A DNA stretch of 31,819 nucleotides from Fibrobacterota bacterium (GCA_023436145.1 JAEZKP010000081.1:1-31819), one strand, 5' to 3'; shown: positions 8,101 through 15,877, numbered from the stretch's first letter. Numbers and translations: made by a program. Notes: generated by a model from the sequence alone, not told the origin.

Positions 8101-10873
8101 ACATTGGAAATTTGACGAAACAGGGGCAGTAGATACTGCCAGGGATGCTTCCGGAAATAATCGATATGGAATTATAAGCGGTGGAAGCTGGAAAGATGGA
8201 AGGCTGGCCGGAGGTATTCAACTCAATGGGTCCCAGAATGTAACTGTGCAAAACGATGCAGATTTTAATCCTTATAAAAGATTCACGGTGATGGCCTGGA
8301 TAAAGCCATCTGTGGCAATATCTGCGGGTTCAACAATTATAGGTAAGCACAATGGAACACAGGGATGGAAATTTACCGGTGATGGATCAGGAAGATTGGC
8401 ACTGACTCTTGATGGAACAACAATGTCTGCTACATCCCCAACAGGTACCGGTGAATGGTGTCATGCAGCAGTAAGCTGTAACAGTTCCGGACAGGTGATA
8501 TTTTATGTAAATGGAAATGCCGATAAGGTTTTTTCTGGGAGTTATACAGTAACAAATAACAGTGCAAATGTGATTATCGGAAGTGGTTTCAGTGGAATAA
8601 TCGATGATGTGCGGTATTACGGTGACACAATAACAGAAAATACATTAAAAAGTATTTACAGAAATGGTATCAGAAGTTCGGAAGGAGTGTATGATACCCG
8701 GGCAAATAATGATAATACGTTGCATGTTCTTATTGATGGGGATGACATCCCCCGAAGATTCCCGGTATTCAGAATCGCAAATTACTGGGCAAGCACAAAG
8801 CCTGCTCCAGGATGTGTCAAACTGAATGGAACAGTTTTAACAGAGGGGACGGATTACTTTGCTGATCTTATGGATGTATGGAATGTTCTTTATATCGGTA
8901 TTAATAAAACTGTTTTGTCCAATTCAGTAAGGTTATTCATAGATGATGCAAGTTCTAAGGGGTCAGTAAATAGGACCACCCCGAAAATGGTAAGCGGAAA
9001 AAACACAATTGGTTCGGTTGATTATATATGGGTGAAAAATTTCCAGGAAAACGGGTTTGGTCCGGATTCTTCCAGACAATGGTATGTCAATTGGAAAATG
9101 AGCGAGAATTATGGAAAAGATGGTGACCCGTGGTTTATGGCAAGCTCTGTAACCAATCCATATTATCAGATCGATACTTCTTTCATGACTAATCTGATAC
9201 CGGGTTATGACGGGTATAATGAATCATGGGGAAGTTACTGCTTTCAAATAGGTTCTTATTTTCCTAAAACCTCTGATCATGTTTTTACCCCATTTACTTA
9301 TGCGGTGGAGGAAAGTTCCAGTGTACGGGTTGTATTACGGATAAATGAAAGAACTGCAAACAGTTTTGGCAGCTATTTTAATATCATCACCAGATGGACT
9401 ATTTATCCCACAGGTCAGTTTTATAAATGGGACAGTTTGTACAGTTTCAGTGGAGAGCCATCACAGGTTTATATCGATGCCAGCATGGATGATACCACAT
9501 ATTCATCTTTTTACACCAATAAGATTAAAAAAAGGGGAGGGGTGATCTATTCTGGTAAGTATCAGGACTTTGTTCATGCGTGGCTCTCCATGAAAAACAG
9601 CAGCGGATTTCAGGATCAACCATTTAACAGTGATACGATTTTAACCTGGCGGGAGGGCAACAGGGTCGGATTGGATTTTGGCGATATGAGTACTACATCT
9701 GCATGGAATTCATCACATATACAGACAGTTGTATATCTTGACATTCAAAAGCCGGATATGAATTCATCATTTGTGGATTCGGTGGCCAATTCTGCCCAGT
9801 ATCCGCAGACACCGGTCATGATAACCGGTTCGCTTCTCTCAGAAGCCAATGCTACAGAAGGCGATCTCAACGGTGATGGTTTTAATGAACGTGAAGGTGC
9901 TTATGTTATAAAATCAAATAATAATGAAGTTCATCTCAGGCTTCCTGCACATGGAGACACTTGCAGATTCAAACCGGTGTTAAGAATAACCGGCTATACC
10001 GCTATGTCAAAACCTCAATATGTAATCATTTACCGGGGAAATGACACTATCGCACTGGTTGAAGGACAATATTATAATGCTTTTCTCAATAAGTCAAAAA
10101 AAGAGCTGGTGATCCAGATCGACAGCGTCTTTTGTGACACCACCAGTATTTTTATTTCAAATGACAGAACTCTGGCAGTATCACTTTCCAGTTTCAGCGC
10201 GGCTCCCGGAGACAGATGTGATACTTTGCGATGGAGAACAGAAAGTGAGCAGGAGAACCTGGGATTTTATTTATGCCGCAGAATCAAACCCGAATTTATG
10301 GACAGTCTGATTGATGTTTTACAGAAGAAAGGTGAAGGTTCTGTTGAGACAAGTTTACTTTTCAAGAACAAAATTATAAATCTCCAGGACACCGGGTGGG
10401 TACGGGTAAATAATCAGCTAATAGCTGGGGCCAACTCGGGAGTTTCTATGGGGCCACGCGATTATATGTATATCGATTATAATGTTCAAAATGAGATACT
10501 TTATGAGTATAAACTGATTGCTCTGGACTATTCAAATAAAGAAAAAATCTATGGTCCGGTACAGGTTATGCCCAGAAGATTACTACCTGTAAAGTTCGCT
10601 TTATTCAGAAATTTCCCAAATCCATTCAGAAATGCCACTATTATCCGATTCGCGCTGGCGCAAGACAGCAGAATTTCTCTGAACATATACAATCTTCAGG
10701 GACAACTGGTTAAAAGGCTGATTAAACCGGACATGGTATTTCGAACCGGAGTACATCAGGTGATATGGGACGGGAAAAGTGAAAGCGGAGGCGCATTGGC
10801 AGCAGGTCCTTATGTCTACAGGCTTGTAGCCGGAAGATTTGCCGATGCAAATGTGCTGTTGCTATCCAAATAA
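2189..10873 (+). CDS. Giant secreted beta-helix / autotransporter-repeat / LamG protein with T9SS sorting domain
   Basis: This 2894-residue cell-surface or secreted protein has no recognisable enzyme signature. A signal peptide covers about residues 1-25. A parallel beta-helix-like segment follows (VDADG near 31, to about 310). Next is a stretch with autotransporter-associated strand repeats (PATR-like: KYGSGTLILGGSNTYSG near 430, then about 678-846). The whole arrangement repeats from about 848 to 1706, with PATR-like units near 1241, 1371, 1440 and 1541. A poorly recognised region precedes a LamG-like lectin domain (about 1970-2164), then beta-rich segments and a calcium-loop-like DLNGDGFNE near 2560. 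The final 95 residues are a T9SS type A sorting domain (NFPNPFRNATIIRFAL, then GPYVYRL). No beta-barrel is visible. The start is TTG 2189 with GGAG 7 bases before it. It may bind plant-wall glycans, but this is inferred from neighbours. Confidence 0.85.
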   Translation: MPKTSCLILAFSAIAVFFLPYDTFAKKLTVDADGQATYTTISAALNASSSGDTIYIQGSDIDTYDESWPSNRSPELTIMGASNNPDSFPVVRFSGGDWGNYWQNGSVATTRFKQIVLNNWSSISLLNNQRNCVIDRCIVKNFTNTVFIMSGDHFYYLVITNTIFWNNNTTIFSKPSLHNVNGPYAKVTNCTFYGNQTINAEDNVSTTDVLNQKIVVIKNSIFKNNSTIVIDNDIKSAYTYNLLPSGQTGWGTGSVYNDNPGFINGTPSKASDFGLTSSSPAMDKATNTDAPAYDITGGSRSGTYDIGAFEYGNGGSGSGNILYWDNSTSAGYQISNGTWGSNNYWSADGTNLVAWAGAGYSAVFAGIDGNWTITVNGTQNVDSMAFLNNGYTISGGTSLNFESKSGIYVASGKEATINTVISGSPGVSKYGSGTLILGGSNTYSGNTTIHAGTLVANHNSALGNTTGTTTLNGGTTPVVLQLGNVTITGETITLKSDSLTQAISQIHLPSGRTATLNGTVNYAGNYYNKIISDGTLNVQGAISGSGGLWSFLYLDGSGNGTLNSTVSIGIVHLLKDGGGTWTINSTGNTWNATCINNGTLRNGASNCLPAATVLVMGANDANNVTYNLNGYSQTVGGIADGGTTGGTKQITNTGSAATLTVNNSTAYTYSYLISGSISLVKSGSEKFTLAGANTYTGNTTVSAGDLCINGSLASASAVSVASGATLSGTGSVPGNVTISNGGKIAPGYGNTGTLSTGNLTLNSSSALNFELGSSSDKIVVSGNLTLDGTLNISGAFGFGAGTYTLLTYSGSVTNNTLSLGSVPSGFDYSISVSGGNVNVTVVDNNPGNVVTVDADGPASYSSLDAVLVAIEAGSIDPDTVKFIGSNQHTYSWNTPVDKSLGYIVFKGAETDPDKFPIINHSGSADGYNLFNKTDAHFQRVILTGSKGFNLAQNAHSFSFRQCVMRDFSGTYAFHLEGNTGGTVIFENCLFEGNTCTNIFDLNYWGGSPIFTITNCTFDNNTSIWDEDEDNSTNFSLKNCIFSGNGTTFRGNLLRGKTSYSLTSEGLSGYGTGCVSNGTPQYVSGSRNNPSDWKLKDGTPADDIGTTTGAPGVDLGGFSRSGGNDAGCWNYDAIVNYYWDVSTSAGYQAGNGTWGTNNYWTSDGTTLVAWPGAGKSATFIGSDGTWTITVNGTQNVDSLAFVKNGYTLTDGTSLNFSTKSGIFVDAEKTGTIETKITGTPGLSKYGSGTLVLGGSSTFTGPTVINEGVVSTSYLNNGGNSSNIGSSSNSAANLVFNGGTLRYTGVNQDCDRLFTISTSGGTIDGSGIGYLRFTNNGTVGFSGTGARVLTLTGSCYGNVLSTVLTDYSGSSTFLIKSGSGSWILTGNNTATGLVTINAGTLQIGNAGTSGAINGSVVNDGILVFNRSNSCTFSKVIAGSGDLIQAGTGTLVLSGANTYSGTTTINSGTLQLGAANIIPDGAGKGDVVVNGTLDLNSYSETINGLNGNGTVNNSASGSPVLTIGANNANSNFSGVIKNTAGTLGITKTGLGLINLAGNNTYSGATTVSAGELRINGSTSTASAVTVQSGGKISGNGTIGGSVTINNGGIIDPGSNSSGTLTTGSLNLNSSSILNFDLGTSSDRINVNGNLILDGVLYITNAGGFDVGDYTLMTYTGTITNNTLSIGILPLSSYSYSIEAGAGKVILHVISKEELLPLTVVQSEPSCSVYTSKWTLVFDNNNGGGIKALTDSIHGLHHGQGNQIGGSQNLYFLEYNGTSSKQNGNWSVKHVGSFRTTIHQSGSLAAGIDYTNEYTVHGSGRIYIKSTVFNSGSSVSAKTIRFACERNPVATMAVLIGNASADQAPYVLLSSNASQQNDILLSIKDLWTASPGVSNSATGFYNNASTGYAGYECNNFSLPSGQRQSWELMIDFNHQSWNDTNGVGKYVDDYRKPDSLVYIAGTPAMERDWEQHLYGHWKFDETGAVDTARDASGNNRYGIISGGSWKDGRLAGGIQLNGSQNVTVQNDADFNPYKRFTVMAWIKPSVAISAGSTIIGKHNGTQGWKFTGDGSGRLALTLDGTTMSATSPTGTGEWCHAAVSCNSSGQVIFYVNGNADKVFSGSYTVTNNSANVIIGSGFSGIIDDVRYYGDTITENTLKSIYRNGIRSSEGVYDTRANNDNTLHVLIDGDDIPRRFPVFRIANYWASTKPAPGCVKLNGTVLTEGTDYFADLMDVWNVLYIGINKTVLSNSVRLFIDDASSKGSVNRTTPKMVSGKNTIGSVDYIWVKNFQENGFGPDSSRQWYVNWKMSENYGKDGDPWFMASSVTNPYYQIDTSFMTNLIPGYDGYNESWGSYCFQIGSYFPKTSDHVFTPFTYAVEESSSVRVVLRINERTANSFGSYFNIITRWTIYPTGQFYKWDSLYSFSGEPSQVYIDASMDDTTYSSFYTNKIKKRGGVIYSGKYQDFVHAWLSMKNSSGFQDQPFNSDTILTWREGNRVGLDFGDMSTTSAWNSSHIQTVVYLDIQKPDMNSSFVDSVANSAQYPQTPVMITGSLLSEANATEGDLNGDGFNEREGAYVIKSNNNEVHLRLPAHGDTCRFKPVLRITGYTAMSKPQYVIIYRGNDTIALVEGQYYNAFLNKSKKELVIQIDSVFCDTTSIFISNDRTLAVSLSSFSAAPGDRCDTLRWRTESEQENLGFYLCRRIKPEFMDSLIDVLQKKGEGSVETSLLFKNKIINLQDTGWVRVNNQLIAGANSGVSMGPRDYMYIDYNVQNEILYEYKLIALDYSNKEKIYGPVQVMPRRLLPVKFALFRNFPNPFRNATIIRFALAQDSRISLNIYNLQGQLVKRLIKPDMVFRTGVHQVIWDGKSESGGALAAGPYVYRLVAGRFADANVLLLSK

Positions 10874-10877
10874 GAAG

Positions 10878-11663
10878 TTAAAAGCGTTTAAAGATCAGTA
10901 ACGTGCTGCCGGCAATATCCCCGGATATCCTTCTTCCCAGAGGTGAAAAAATGGTACCTTCAGCCCCGGGTTTTCTATTCAGAACTATTACCTTATGTCC
11001 GGCACCATCCGGTGATAAGTTACACGGAGAGGTCTTCTTACTGGAATATTTCCTGATCGGTGAGCTGTAACTGACATTATTAAATGACAAAAGACGGAGT
11101 TTATTGACTGCATTACCAAAAGATCTGGTGGAATCGTATACCAGACCGATATTCTGAACATATTGACGGGAACCTTTTGTATAACGGTAAAGCGAATCGT
11201 TTCCAAATTTGATTTTTTCCAGGCTGTCAGAAGAAATATAGTGATAGTTGTAAATAGGGCGTAACATTGAAAGAGGCTCTTTTCCATTCTCAAGCATAAC
11301 CGCATAGAAGGCATCTTCAACTACCATTGTAACATTAAACCGGAGATAGACAGAGATGTTATACCGGTTTTCGACCGGATTTTGAATAGTACTGTCTGCA
11401 TAGACAGTAGTAATAATCCCCTTCTCGAATATATTGAAAATGTAAAGTGTATCACTGTTTTGAATTTCATAATCATTGAGCGTAACTTTTACATAAAGTG
11501 ACTCACCGGTTTTAACCGAAGGGTCCTGTCTTCTGTAAGGTTCGAATTGCCAGGAGTATTCCCAGACATTGCCCAGTTGGTCGGGACAGAAATCACCGAT
11601 GGATTGCTGAGATAGTACCGGAAAGACGATAATGGAAACTAATAATGGTAAAAGGAGTGGCAT
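10878..11663 (-). CDS. Secreted protein of unknown function
   Basis: I do not recognise this 261-residue protein. Residues 1-18 form a signal peptide ending in VLS, with cleavage probably before QQS. The mature part is beta-rich and contains FCPDQLGNVWEYSW near residue 25, a pattern seen at the start of some secreted FCB proteins. The last 35 residues (KVIVLNRKPGAEGTIFSPLG and onward) look like a shortened C-terminal sorting-type domain, which would fit export with the neighbouring enzymes. Its stop lies 4 bases from the stop of the giant gene in convergent orientation, with no terminator between them. AGGA lies about 8 bases before the ATG. A GTGTACA box lies about 125 bases upstream. Confidence 0.7.
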   Translation of the reverse strand: MPLLLPLLVSIIVFPVLSQQSIGDFCPDQLGNVWEYSWQFEPYRRQDPSVKTGESLYVKVTLNDYEIQNSDTLYIFNIFEKGIITTVYADSTIQNPVENRYNISVYLRFNVTMVVEDAFYAVMLENGKEPLSMLRPIYNYHYISSDSLEKIKFGNDSLYRYTKGSRQYVQNIGLVYDSTRSFGNAVNKLRLLSFNNVSYSSPIRKYSSKKTSPCNLSPDGAGHKVIVLNRKPGAEGTIFSPLGRRISGDIAGSTLLIFKRF

Positions 11664-11785
11664 GTATGGTTCCTGTTCTCCAGAAGTTTGTTAAAACAAT
11701 TCAAAGCCTTGATATGGATTATTGTACAAAATAAGATTTGCGATAACAAGGAGTAATATTGAAAAAGTAAAAAGATACGTCTTGT

Positions 11786-11792
11786 GTGTACA
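11786..11792. promoter_or_regulatory. GTGTACA box upstream of the secreted protein of unknown function
   Basis: A single GTGTACA lies about 125 bases upstream of the minus-strand gene starting at 11663, and about the same distance past the pectate lyase stop. It matches the boxes before the esterase and giant protein genes. As a single copy it is weak evidence. Confidence 0.2.
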
Positions 11793-11911
11793 TTTTTATC
11801 AAACTGAAAGTTATGTGTGATTTGTGGATGAGAACGGTATATTCTTTATTAGATGAAAAAAATATTTGTTAAAGACACCAAAGTAATAAACTATGAACCA
11901 GGAAGTACCAA

Positions 11912-13144
11912 TCAGTTTATCCCTGGCACATAGATGACCTCTGAATTGTTGACTCCTTTGAGTAGTACAACAGTCGAAAAGCTTACAGATGGTAAGTGGA
12001 TACTTTCACCAGCATTAATCCGGGTGGCCGGAAGCACTGTTTTTCCGTTAAAAGTAATCATTATAGCCGACAGGACCGAATTGGTGGAATTGTAAAGAAT
12101 CCATCCTGACCTGTAAGGTTTAATGAATGGTCGATTAGCAAAGTGAGGAGTATTTGTCTTCTGATAAGCAGAAGTAATGTCCAGAGTCAGAGTATTTCCT
12201 GCTTCTGATTTAACTTTCGACTCCACCTCAGATGCTTTCATTCTCAGCGAAAGAGTGTAGGGTGGAGTAAAAACCGTGCCCTGATTCATATCCATATTTT
12301 TAGCGGTTCCCATGTTTCCCACCGATTTAAAGGCAGGTTTGGGAGTACCATCAAACACTTCAATAGCCTTTCCTTTAATATTAAAGAGGTTGTTTTCGAT
12401 AAGCATCTGTATGTCGACCCCCGGACCACAGGCATATGAAGCATTTTGGGAAGTATATAAATTATTGAAAACGTGTACTTTACCGGAGCGACCCCGTGGC
12501 TGGCGCTGGTCTACCCGGTCTGCCCACCAGCAATAGGCATAGGTGATGTTTAATTTACCTTTGTCACCTTCCACATTGTCTGCACTGCTTATTAGATTGG
12601 AAAAACGGTGCTCTTTATTATAACTATACCAGAATTTACACCAGGTTACTGTGACAAAATCCGCACCCTTGGTGATATCACAGTTTCCATCCTGACCATC
12701 AGAAATATCCAGATGATCCAGCCACACATGATGTGAATTATTGAGGATCCCGACTGCATCGGCTCCTCCTTTACACTCTTCATAAGAGTTGCATCTGTCT
12801 CCCTGTACCGCAAAATTTCTCAGAATTACATTGCTGGCATTGGATACAGCTACACTTCCCTTTATCAGTACACCAGAAACTTTACCAATAATAGTTTTTT
12901 CGGATGAAACTGTCAGTTTTCCGGTATAGGTGCCTTTGTTTATTAAGATGATTTTTTTACCGGAGGACTTTGCTTCTGACTGAAGCTGGGACATGTTACT
13001 TACTGTAACTTCTATACCTCCCTTTCCACCGGTAGTTCCACCTGCCTGTGAAGCCCATCCTTCGGGCTGGTCGGAGATGGAGAAGCTTGAGGCATAGCAG
13101 ATGAATGATAGAATAAATAGTATTGCTTTTATTTTATAAAACAT
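11912..13144 (-). CDS. Secreted pectate lyase, PL1 family
   Basis: This enzyme would cleave polygalacturonate by beta-elimination outside the cell. The 410-residue product has a signal peptide (about 1-22), then a right-handed beta-helix. Signature blocks are VWLDHLDIS (140-148), acidic residues for calcium near 152-156 (DGNCD), GADFVTVTWCKF (160-171), and the PL1 catalytic region RQPRGRSGKVHVFNN (214-228), whose arginine should be the base. The last 80 residues form a beta-rich tail ending IYVPGIN that is not part of the core fold. I start at ATG 13144 because GGAGGA lies just upstream. An in-frame start 36 bases earlier would put that site inside the gene. No terminator is obvious after the stop. 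Confidence 0.93.
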   Translation of the reverse strand: MFYKIKAILFILSFICYASSFSISDQPEGWASQAGGTTGGKGGIEVTVSNMSQLQSEAKSSGKKIILINKGTYTGKLTVSSEKTIIGKVSGVLIKGSVAVSNASNVILRNFAVQGDRCNSYEECKGGADAVGILNNSHHVWLDHLDISDGQDGNCDITKGADFVTVTWCKFWYSYNKEHRFSNLISSADNVEGDKGKLNITYAYCWWADRVDQRQPRGRSGKVHVFNNLYTSQNASYACGPGVDIQMLIENNLFNIKGKAIEVFDGTPKPAFKSVGNMGTAKNMDMNQGTVFTPPYTLSLRMKASEVESKVKSEAGNTLTLDITSAYQKTNTPHFANRPFIKPYRSGWILYNSTNSVLSAIMITFNGKTVLPATRINAGESIHLPSVSFSTVVLLKGVNNSEVIYVPGIN

Positions 13145-13531
13145 ATATCCTCCTCCAGGTGGATACAGATGGGTTAACACAATTGAAATAAAAGAGTTAT
13201 AAAGGGATTGAGATTTTTTGTCAAATGGAAAATAGTTTATGGTGATCGGTAAATCAGTGCTTCTTTTTTGCCCCCGGTGTTGTTCTGGAAATTTGAGATT
13301 TTTATTGATGCGGATACTCTGAGTGAAATTTCTTTAAATTCAATGGGTTAGGAAGGGAGTACCACTCTTTCTTCTTTGGTGGCGGAGGACAATGGAAGGT
13401 TTAATTTGGTTCCACCATCCCCGGTGTGCAAGCTTCCGCTGCAGGTGTTTCAATTCATTTTGAGCTGGAGTTAACCCGGCGACGTGTGCCTGAAAAAAGC
13501 ATCACGAAGCCGGTGGTTACCAGGTTCGCAA
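13145..13531. other. Intergenic region between pectate lyase and hydrolase genes
   Basis: No gene is supported. A plus-strand open stretch from about 13405 to 13555 (containing TRRRVPEKSITKPVV) has no start site and no recognisable relative. The part next to 13144 serves as the leader of the minus-strand pectate lyase gene. Confidence 0.4.
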
Positions 13532-13549
13532 AGAGAAAGCGGTTTCTCT
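13532..13549 (-). terminator. Hairpin at the end of the hydrolase gene
   Basis: AGAGAAA, a 4-base loop, then TTTCTCT form a short hairpin that overlaps the TAG stop codon (13548-13550) of the minus-strand hydrolase gene. It has no T-run, so it may protect the 3' end of the transcript rather than terminate it. Confidence 0.3.
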
Positions 13550-15035
13550 ATTGAGCCATAAGGCTGTTCTGTTTTACTTCCACACGGTTATCTTTGCAGA
13601 ATGTGCAGTTCGGTCCGTAAAAATACTTGCGGTTCGCAGTGTCGTTCATCAGGTGGACTCTGAACCAGGCTGCCGCAGCAGAAAGAGAAACACCACTGGC
13701 TCCCTGGTACACCCAGCTTCCGTGATCTGCTTTCAGCTCATTGAGGAAAAAAGCAGGCTGATTAGTGACAGTGAGAAATACATCCTCGACACCGCTGCAC
13801 TTCACCGTCTTGTCTTCCCCGCCGCAGAAAAACAACATCGGGGTGTGAACACCGGAAAGCTTAGAAGTGCCGCAAATCGTGGCAAGAGCCTTATAGCGAG
13901 GATCGGATGCTGACATACAGGTTGACATTCCGCCATAAGAGTGACCAAGCTGACCGATTTTGGATGTATCCAGACGGTGATAGTAGGGGCTGCTTGGATC
14001 CTCATTCTGCTCGATTATCCAGTTCATTCCTACGATAGTGGGGAGTGGATTACCTCTACCCGTGACGGTGCTGAGCGAAGCCACTACGACGAAACCGTGC
14101 GAAGCGAGATGCTTCATCATAGGTAAATATTGTCCACACCACTTATTTTGGCCTGCATCGGTGATACATCTTGGGGGATTGGGCTCGGGGTTGTCTGTGT
14201 ACCCATTTGCCCATATGAGAATGGGGTGCAGGTAGCCGCTGTTCGCAAGGTTCTTGGGTCGGTACACATTGAAGCGTTGCTGATCATTATCGTAGATCGG
14301 ATCTGGAAGATCTCCAGCCAAAGGTCCCACATTCTTGTCTGTCGCTACCTCGAATGGACCCGCAGCGGTGGGATTGGCAGTGGGCCATTCCTTGCCAACA
14401 GGTGTTGAATCAAGGGTTACATTCTGTTGCTGATTATTCAGGGTTGTAATCGCAACGGTCTTTGTCTTGTAACCGGTTGCCGAAACTATAAGCGTATCAA
14501 CAACTGCATCCGCTACTGTTAAACCGCTGTTGCTGTAAGTTGATGATTTTGTATTGATTGGAGCAATTGCATACTGTCCCCCATTAAAGGACATATAGCG
14601 AAACGATACTTCTGACCTGCCAACTGCAGCCCTGACAACAAGAACTTTTGTAGCCTGGCAATTTCTGGAAATGTCAAATTGGTACATCCCTGAAACCGCG
14701 TTCATTTTTATTTCCTTCCTGAGAAGATTTCCCTTTAAATCGAAAAGTTCAATCTTAATGGTCGATTGAGTGTTCAGGGTAAAATGCAATACACTGTTTT
14801 TTAATGAAATATTATTTGAATGTGCAATGGCAGGCAGTTTTTTCGCGGAAGTACTTATAAACGAATATTTTCCTTCTGCATCAGTGGTATCTTTCATATT
14901 TTGAAGTACCAGTGTAACTACAGCACCAGGAATTGGTTTTGCACTGGTATTGGATACTACACCCTGCAAGTTAATCGCTTGAGTGTATGCTGAAAAAACT
15001 GTAATCGCAATAAAACATAAGGCATTCTTTAACAT
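13548..15035 (-). CDS. Secreted alpha/beta hydrolase with N-terminal beta-sandwich modules
   Basis: The product (495 residues) is a predicted extracellular esterase or lipase-like hydrolase. A signal peptide (about 1-20) is followed by a carboxypeptidase regulatory-like beta-sandwich (INLQGVVSNTSAKPIPGAVV, then TTDAEGKYSF). A second module at about 80-155 (IKIELFDLKGNLLRKE, then GMYQFDIS) resembles a T9SS-type sorting domain but sits inside the protein. The catalytic domain begins near residue 215. Its nucleophile is Ser366 in GHSYGG, with Asp408 (GGEDKTVK) and His438 (ADHGSW) completing the triad. The fold resembles dienelactone hydrolases and PET-hydrolase/chlorophyllase-like enzymes. The neighbours favour a carbohydrate or plant-polyester substrate, but this is inferred. 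GAGGAGG lies just upstream of the ATG. Confidence 0.82.
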   Translation of the reverse strand: MLKNALCFIAITVFSAYTQAINLQGVVSNTSAKPIPGAVVTLVLQNMKDTTDAEGKYSFISTSAKKLPAIAHSNNISLKNSVLHFTLNTQSTIKIELFDLKGNLLRKEIKMNAVSGMYQFDISRNCQATKVLVVRAAVGRSEVSFRYMSFNGGQYAIAPINTKSSTYSNSGLTVADAVVDTLIVSATGYKTKTVAITTLNNQQQNVTLDSTPVGKEWPTANPTAAGPFEVATDKNVGPLAGDLPDPIYDNDQQRFNVYRPKNLANSGYLHPILIWANGYTDNPEPNPPRCITDAGQNKWCGQYLPMMKHLASHGFVVVASLSTVTGRGNPLPTIVGMNWIIEQNEDPSSPYYHRLDTSKIGQLGHSYGGMSTCMSASDPRYKALATICGTSKLSGVHTPMLFFCGGEDKTVKCSGVEDVFLTVTNQPAFFLNELKADHGSWVYQGASGVSLSAAAAWFRVHLMNDTANRKYFYGPNCTFCKDNRVEVKQNSLMAQ

Positions 15036-15184
15036 ACCACCTCCTCAGTTTATGAATTGTATTAATTGCGCTACTTGATACTAAGAAACAATCTTTGTGC
15101 GAAGTAAAATAAAGAACTCTTTTAAAACATGTTGTTAAAATATATACATATTAGGATAAATGAATAAGATTTGTTGTGATCTAA

Positions 15185-15464
15185 GGAAGGTTTCGTGGAC
15201 ATGTTAAGCCACAAAAAATTGACCATTTTTTCAGTATTTTTTTGGGGTTTTTCCTGTACTCACTGACCAAATGGTTAAGGGAGTCTAGTGTCCCGCTCTA
15301 CTGATCTGCTGTATGGTGTACGCTAAGGACCAGTTTAACTACATTGCGCTTAAAATCGGCATCATACTTTTTCGGGGTTTTGGATCCCATACGGTCCACA
15401 CCTCCATACAAAATCTGGTATTATTTTGTTAAGAGTGCTTAACTTTTTGTCCACAAAACCTTCC
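15185..15464 (-). mobile_element. Internally deleted IS3-family-like element
   Basis: Two imperfect inverted repeats bound this 280-bp segment. The left end reads GGAAGGTTTCGTGGACA and then TTAAGCCAC. The right end, read inward on the other strand, gives GGAAGGTTTTGTGGACA and then TTAAGCAC. Inside, on the minus strand, are the first 30 codons of an IS3-type orfA. The rest of orfA and all of orfB are absent, so the copy cannot move itself. A perfect GTTAAG/CTTAAC palindrome (15428-15443) lies near the right end. I cannot name the IS. Confidence 0.6.
15298..15390 (-). pseudogene. Truncated IS3-family transposase orfA fragment
   Basis: The 30-residue reading frame starts at ATG 15390, with GGAGG about 10 bases before it, and reads MGSKTPKKYDADFKRNVVKL before stopping at TAG 15298-15300. 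YDADFKRNVVKLV matches the opening of the helix-turn-helix domain of IS3-family OrfA proteins, which normally run to about 90-100 residues. The remainder has been lost. Confidence 0.7.
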
Positions 15465-15465
15465 G

Positions 15466-15693
15466 GAATTCAAAAAACGTCTTGCAATCTCTTTAAGCGC
15501 TCAATTTTTACTGCTGAAAGGATATGTTTTTATTGCCGGGCAGTTTATCAGAAAAATGGAAAACATCAGTTATCATGTGGCTGCAGGAAAAATAAGTAAA
15601 GAATTACTTCACGAAATCCTGTGTGCAACACTTAGTGGTGATGATGAAAACGAGGAACTTAAATTGAAAATTATAAATGCTATAAAGGACTAA
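15466..15693 (+). pseudogene. 5'-truncated small gene next to the IS remnant
   Basis: An open frame of 75 residues begins directly at the right end of the deleted IS element, with no start codon or ribosome site of its own. It reads EFKKRLAISLSAQFLLLKGY, continues through MENISYHVAAGKISKELLHE, and ends KIINAIKD. The helical, charged sequence looks genuinely coding, but I do not recognise the family. The position suggests the element truncated the gene. Confidence 0.4.
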
Positions 15694-15696
15694 TTG

Positions 15697-15847
15697 ATGA
15701 AGAAAAAAAATGTTGAAAAGTCAGTAGAAACGATAACCACGATGCAAAACGTTGGAACATGAAACAAAATCTGAGAAATATTTTGTCGCTGTAAAGCTTG
15801 GCTATGTTATAGATGCCCTCAGAAAATTTGAAACCTGTTATAAATAA
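15697..15847 (+). pseudogene. Frameshifted small gene
   Basis: An ATG 3 bases after the preceding stop opens a frame reading MKKKNVEKSVETITTMQNVG and then stops. Shifting frame near 15755 gives EHETKSEKYFVAVKLGYVID, continuing to ALRKFETCYK and a TAA at 15845-15847. One frameshift would rejoin the halves into a protein of about 50 residues. With the preceding frame it would have been a two-gene unit. The function is unknown. Confidence 0.35.
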
Positions 15848-15877
15848 TTCAATCGTCAATAGTTAAAATCCCCCCTT

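Noticed and set aside
9860..9895. Dockerin domain in the giant protein
   Set aside because: Only one calcium-loop-like DLNGDGFNE is visible; a dockerin needs a duplicated loop-helix unit.
13551..14408. Several overlapping open frames opposite the hydrolase gene
   Set aside because: They lie antisense to a gene with a clear signal peptide, catalytic triad and ribosome site, so they are shadows of its codon usage.
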